Shown in pieces: positions 59,373 through 64,000 of a DNA stretch of 64,000 nucleotides. Location of the stretch: contig NC_087062.1 of assembly GCF_963678635.1 (NCBI RefSeq), positions 72,075,345 through 72,139,344 of the forward strand. Reading direction: 5' to 3'. Under the pieces are notes generated by a model, which worked only from the letters and a program-made list of their open reading frames with translations, made no database searches and had not been told where the DNA came from. The DNA is from Symsagittifera roscoffensis (lineage: Eukaryota > Xenacoelomorpha > Acoela > Convolutidae). Made by a program: the position numbers and the translations under genes. The first letter of the stretch is position 1, and each line of letters opens with the position of its first letter.

Positions 59373-62324
59373 ACAACCAATTTTGGCTTTTATTTACAGC
59401 TTTCTTCCATAACTCATACATTTTATCGCAAGCATCTTGGTCAATTTTTGGACTGAAAACCGTTTTTCTTTCACTGATTTTAACATCAGCTATGCTTTTC
59501 ATAAGTTGAGCACCAAATGCGGCAGCTAGCGCTGCTCCGTATGCAGTTAGCTCCACGCTGGCAGGCCTTATGATTGGCATGTTGAGGATATTAGCTTGAG
59601 TTTGCATGAGGAGGTTGTTCAGACTGGCACCCCCGTCCACTCTCAGTTCCTGAAGACGCAGACCACTGTCTTCACTGATGGTATCCAAAACATCTCGTGT
59701 TTGGTAGCACAAAGAATCCAACACAGCACGAGCTGAACAAAATAAGATTAAATAAATCTTACAATTTCTGCCATTGCACAGCTGAATAAAACTTTTTCTC
59801 GTTACCATGAATTTTCTGGTCAACTCCTAGAAAAAAATGGAGCATAAAATTCTATGGAATCGTGAGCACGCTCTTCACGACAAGATCAAAAAAGCGCAAG
59901 AAAAAAAGCATGTCAAGCCACATGACTGACCGATATGGCGTCTGTTGGAGGTGTGACTCATGCCACAGATGATGGCCCTGGCAGTGGAGTCCCAGTAGGG
60001 CGTGAACAGACCAGAGAATGCCGGCACAAAGTACACTCCCCCACTGTCCTCCACCTGGGAAGCCACCCACTCTACCTCGTCAGTTGAGGAGATCAAGCCT
60101 GCAATAAAAAAAAACATTTTCTACTACACTTGATTTCATGGTTTTGTTTTGTTTTGTCGATTAGTTGAGTGCGTCAAGCAGTATATATCTCTGATCGACT
60201 TTGTAAATCCACTTGAGAAATGAAGTTTCAGGCAAGAATACACATTAACATTTTTGGTTGTAAAACTACCCGGAATCTCCATAAGCCAGAACTTCTACGG
60301 CCCTGAAAATTTACTTGAATTATAGATTCAGCATCTCGTGCAAACGGAGAAGGTTTCCCTATTCACCTTTTTGTCATCCAGAAATCAATTATACATACCA
60401 AGACTATCTCTCAGCCATCGGATTGCCGAGCCCCCAGAAGCAATTGCTCCCTCCATTGCAAAACACGGCTTCTCATTCTTTCCGAACTGGTACCCAATTG
60501 TAGTCAGAACTCCCTTCTTCGAAAACTTCAACTCATTTCCAATATTTGTTAGCAAGAACAGACCGGTTCCATACGTGTTCTTTGTTTGTCCAACTTCAAA
60601 GCAATGATGACCGACGAGCGAGGCATGTTGATCGCCCATGCATCCAGTTATAGGCACACCCTCTAGCGTTTTGATTGACGAGATGGTTCCGAAATCCTCC
60701 GAGTTGCTCTTGATGACTGGAAAGGAGATGTTAGGGTGGATCTGAAAGAACTCGATAATTTTGGCATCCCAATCCAAGGTGTGCAGAGACATGAAGTTGG
60801 TCCGGCTTGCATTCGATACATCTGTTGAAAACTCTCTACCTAACAAAACAGCAACATTAATAAAAGAGCAGCTGACATGAACAGAAAAGCTTCAACTTTC
60901 GAATTTCAAAGTAAAAAATATCTGGTCTTAAAGCGATTGGAATTCAAAAAAAAGTTTTGACCAATAGGTAAAATTTTTATTCCGCTGGGAAATCTGCAAA
61001 ATACAAAATCCGTTTTCGAAAATAGCAGTCAATCAAGTTTTTCGTTGTTTTTACACTTACGCTGTTCGATAGGTGGTTAGAAAAAAGAAGTTTCGTAATA
61101 ACACACTATGCTGGTCGCAAGTGTAATTATCCGGACAAACCGAAAAGAATGGACAAAACGCGTTTTTCTTAAATTGGGTTGACTTAAGAAATCAAAACTC
61201 AAACAGCGAAAAATCAAAGTTGAGCGTGAACAAACTTTTCTTTAAAAAAATTATCACGACCTATATAAGAGTCTTCAGAACGTTCAACAACTGTTAATAA
61301 GTTAAATCTAGAAACGTTCAAACCAAAACATTAGCTTATTGATTGACGAAAGTGCCGAACCTTTAGTAAGTTTCCATAGTAGCCAAACGTCAACAGTTCC
61401 AAATAGAACGTTTCCTTTTTCGCTCTCATTTTCCAGATCATTTTTTAGCTTTTCGTTGTGTTTCAAGAGCCATGCTAATTTAGAGCAGCACGAATATTCA
61501 CTCATCACCAATCCTGTTTTCCCATGTATGTTTCCCCCGTCTAGAAGCGAATCTCTGATTTCGGCCTGAACCTCTCTCTGCTTGAAGTGCTCTATTATGT
61601 CTCGAGATCTGCCATCTTGCCAGCTGATTGCGGGTGCGTATGCTTCGCCTGTTTTCCGGTTCCACACTAGAGTAGTTTCTCTTTGGTTTGTGACTCCCAC
61701 GCATGATAGCTGGTTTAGATTGTGACCCAAACTAAAAACACATGTTCAAAAAACCATTAAACCCATATACAATTAATTGGCTCATTCGATTTTTCTGGAG
61801 ATCTGTACATTAGTTTTATAACTCAAAAATTTATAAACTAACACTCTTTGGAAACTGATCTTTTATGCCACCCTCAATTTAATTTTGAATCACCACAAGA
61901 GTCTTTACTATTAGCCCTCTGTCAGAATACAATTGCTGCTTCAAAAAATTCAGTTAAGAGAAGTAAAGTGAAGCAAATAAAGTGAGCACCTTAATAAAAC
62001 TTGTTGATTTTCGTTGTATTTCACTTTACAGAGCGCATTTAAATACTGCATCTCTATTAATGGAAAAGCTTCAATCACAATAACTCACTTTTCTAGCTGA
62101 AGGCTCACTTCCTCTATGGATTCCACAACTGACTCGTAGATCTTCTCGGCGTCCGACTCCGCCCAGCCGGGTTCAGGGTATTGCACTTTTAGTTCCACAT
62201 TCGAACTACACACTGGCCCCTCTCCCTTCTTGAGAGCATCGAGAGTGAACACGAGGAAGCGGGAACTGCTCGTACCCTGGTCGATTGCCCCCACCAACAC
62301 CACCTCGTCCCCGCTTTTACCCAT
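59371..62324 (-). CDS. GK: Glycerol kinase
   Basis: Five exons (62324-62089, 61731-61361, 60839-60399, 60098-59931, 59732-59371) total 1578 bases and encode 525 residues. All introns are GT-AG (198-521 bp) and every junction restores a codon. The enzyme transfers phosphate from ATP to glycerol, giving glycerol 3-phosphate for lipid synthesis and energy use; it is an FGGY-family kinase that is cytosolic or mitochondrial-surface bound. Landmarks: phosphate-binding [16 protein letters not shown] near residue 11; [11 protein letters not shown]; a GDQHASLVG block with the catalytic Asp; [22 protein letters not shown]; and [19 protein letters not shown] near the end. In the FGGY signature region, Y-S-C-C-S-K-L-A-W has Cys where the motif usually has Pro, Ser or Thr. 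No C-terminal membrane segment is present. The ATG has G at +4 and is the only sensible start. Exons 4 and 5 join as [13 protein letters not shown], matching the family. Confidence 0.96.
60950..61300. repeat. Dispersed repeat R2, copy 4, in glycerol kinase intron 2
   Basis: It shares TTATTCCGCTGGGAAATCTG, a CGTTTTCGAAAATAGCAGTC block and the terminal ACCTATATAAGAGTCTTC with other copies. An insertion near 61085-61190 brings in SINE-tail-like words and the AATTATCCGGAC motif. Confidence 0.7.
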
Positions 62325-62941
62325 GACTCAACTGAAGTCGTATTCTTCGAGTTAGCGATAAAATGAGTTAGAATTTAATCTCAAATGGTTATAAGCTTTT
62401 AAGACTCAAGTGGACTGATCGCGCCGCAAGCAGCAAAAAACCAACAACAGAAACATCAGCGAAAATGTAATAATGGACCAAAAACAGTAAGTTTGGCGTA
62501 AATGATCATCTGATTGATAGCGAAATAAATAGACAAAACGATGGTTCGAACGAACTTCATAGTTCAAACAGTGATCTTTTGGTCGACTTATATTTCTTTG
62601 ATCTCAAAAAGTTGGCCAGGATTAGTATGTTTAACTTGGTTAACACCTCCTGAAGGGTTCAGTAACCACCTGTCAAGATAATACAAAAACAAAGATGAGA
62701 AGAATCTATTAGTGGATATCATCTGGTTACATGACAAAAGATCCCTTGCCTTACAATAGATCCCTTACCATTTGTAGAGAAATAAGGCAAAAACTAAATC
62801 AAAATTTAATAGGTTAAATGAGCAAGTGAACGGATATAAGACAATATGTTTGAGTCTAAGTAAGAACTAGTTATCTGTTGAACTTTTTCATTCCGATCAC
62901 GGTACTTTTTCCGAATAAGTTGATAGTACCGCTTGATGCTT
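62325..62941. other. Glycerol kinase 5' flank
   Basis: A GC-richer patch (GATCGCGCCGCAAGC near 62418) lies about 95 bp upstream of the ATG and may be promoter-proximal. No TATA box at a typical distance is convincing, and nothing else was recognised. Confidence 0.4.
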
Positions 62942-63560
62942 TCAAAAAATTGAATTTTTGATTATAGGATTGCAGTTGAATTTTTTCAAGAAACGTATAT
63001 ATTGAGGGATGGCTGTCTTGAAACATATTTTCTCAATTACTAGGTCAAACGCTATTCTCACTTTTGAATCCGGTACAAATCTAAGACCAGGAATCATATT
63101 CAGCGCTAAGACTGTCTCGCTGTTTGATTCGTAAGTCTTTTTAAGGCTCAATTCGGATATTATCCGCATATAGCTCTGACAGAGGCGAAAACAGCATCCC
63201 TTATTGTAAGTTTGGTAACGAGACGCAAAAGCGTCAACGCCGCAATTTCACAGTCGATCAAAAATCTTTCAGGGGTTACGTCACCGATAAGCGATTTAAG
63301 TGCGGTTAAGAATCTGTTATAAATTGATGAGCTTTTATTGCTGAGCAAAGCGTAGACGCACGGTGGATAAAACCCGCCAATCTGGATATGTAGAGTGTAG
63401 AGCTGGTACAACTGACTGGGACAAATTAGGAAAGAACCATCTACAAACCAGGTTCTGTTGAAAATTAGAAAGCATTGAGGCTCTGGATATCGCTAATAAT
63501 CAATCTGCGTTCCGTATCTTGCTTTTCGCTACCGAAAAGACAAAATTGCTTAAAACGATC
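62942..63560 (-). pseudogene. MULE-type transposase fragment, frameshifted
   Basis: Minus-strand reading shows WFVDGSFLICPSQLYQLYTL, then PPCVYALLSNKSSSIYNRFL and ERFLIDCEIAALTLL, the core of the MULE (Mutator-like) transposase domain with two of its acidic residues (DGSF and the Asp of LIDCE). The frame then ends at a stop; the next part continues in another frame from about 63169 to 62942 with LNMIPGLRFVPDSKVRIAFD, the PALAFVP-type block of these enzymes. Another break lies upstream near 63480, where RLIISDIQSLNAF continues the domain in a third frame. The zinc-binding region between is degraded. It is a dead transposon remnant, and its terminal repeats were not found. Confidence 0.8.
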
Positions 63561-64000
63561 CGGTATTTCGAAATGACGGTCATCTGTGGCAACAGTGGGT
63601 AGGGATGTCGTTTGTTTACTTCCCTTTAGAGTTCACGTTACCGCCGAGTGGTAAGGCAAAGACAGCTTGGTGCCTTTTCGTCCTGCACCAATTGGAAAAA
63701 AAGCTGCGATGATCTGGCTGCTTACTGGATTTAGTTGAATCCTAACTGTCTTCTTCATTTGCTGAACTAGTTGTCGAGATTCTGAGCGTCCTGCACTGAG
63801 TTAGTGACACTGCTCGTTGCTGTTCCAGATTATTTCGCTCCCAGAAGTGATTAAAGTTTTCGGGTACTTATATGATCTCCATTTGGTGCCGCGCCACTGT
63901 GTTGTTGTCTTTATATTGCGTTTCTTTTGAAATTCATGGCCGTCAAGATTAACAATTGTTTGAACTTTTTGTGACGTTCCCCAAGCCCCAAGTATAAAAA
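63561..64000. other. Right edge, unassigned
   Basis: Less AT-rich than the average. It could be the upstream part of the same MULE element or unique DNA. I see no readable domain. Confidence 0.35.

Overview
The window looks like nuclear DNA of an AT-rich invertebrate animal. The evidence is spliced genes with GT-AG introns, metazoan protein families (a TPRG1-like protein, LSM1, glycerol kinase), a Ty3/gypsy retrotransposon inside an intron, tRNA-derived SINEs and many short non-autonomous repeats. I cannot name the phylum. No prokaryotic operon, rRNA gene, CRISPR array or intact tRNA gene is visible.

Layout. (1) 1-13660: a tandem satellite of about 0.93 kb monomers. It runs off the left edge, shows about 15 monomer starts, and each monomer carries its own (TAG)n microsatellite. 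(2) 13665-21100: repeat-rich DNA with a unique, less AT-rich stretch (14.0-17.2 kb), a decayed tandem repeat (17.6-18.8 kb) and a MITE-like element. (3) 21130-22698 (+): a TPRG1/Mover-type gene readable in one open frame. (4) 26856-27427 (-): two-exon LSM1. (5) 31157-51856 (-), probably extending to 57314: a large multi-exon gene for a helical, Lys-rich, probably nucleolar protein (weakly URB2-like). Four exons join in consistent phase. A 6.7 kb Ty3/gypsy element with two LTRs and a CACC target-site duplication sits in one intron. (6) 59371-62324 (-): a complete five-exon glycerol kinase of 525 residues. (7) 62942-63560 (-): a broken MULE-type transposase.

The spaces between genes and inside introns are built mostly from a few repeat families that recur across the window: a tRNA-derived SINE whose end is a GCGAAGC/GCTTCGC hairpin; a MITE-like element with TGTTCCGACCATT inverted repeats; a roughly 350 bp repeat ending in a conserved TATA-box block; a roughly 65 bp module that is also embedded in every satellite monomer; and a small element with CCCCCTT/AAGGGGG ends.

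The genes do not form one pathway. LSM1 acts in cytoplasmic mRNA decay, glycerol kinase in glycerol metabolism, TPRG1-like proteins in membrane or vesicle-associated roles, and the large helical protein probably in ribosome assembly. All percentages, repeat families and boundaries were judged by eye; no search or alignment was run.
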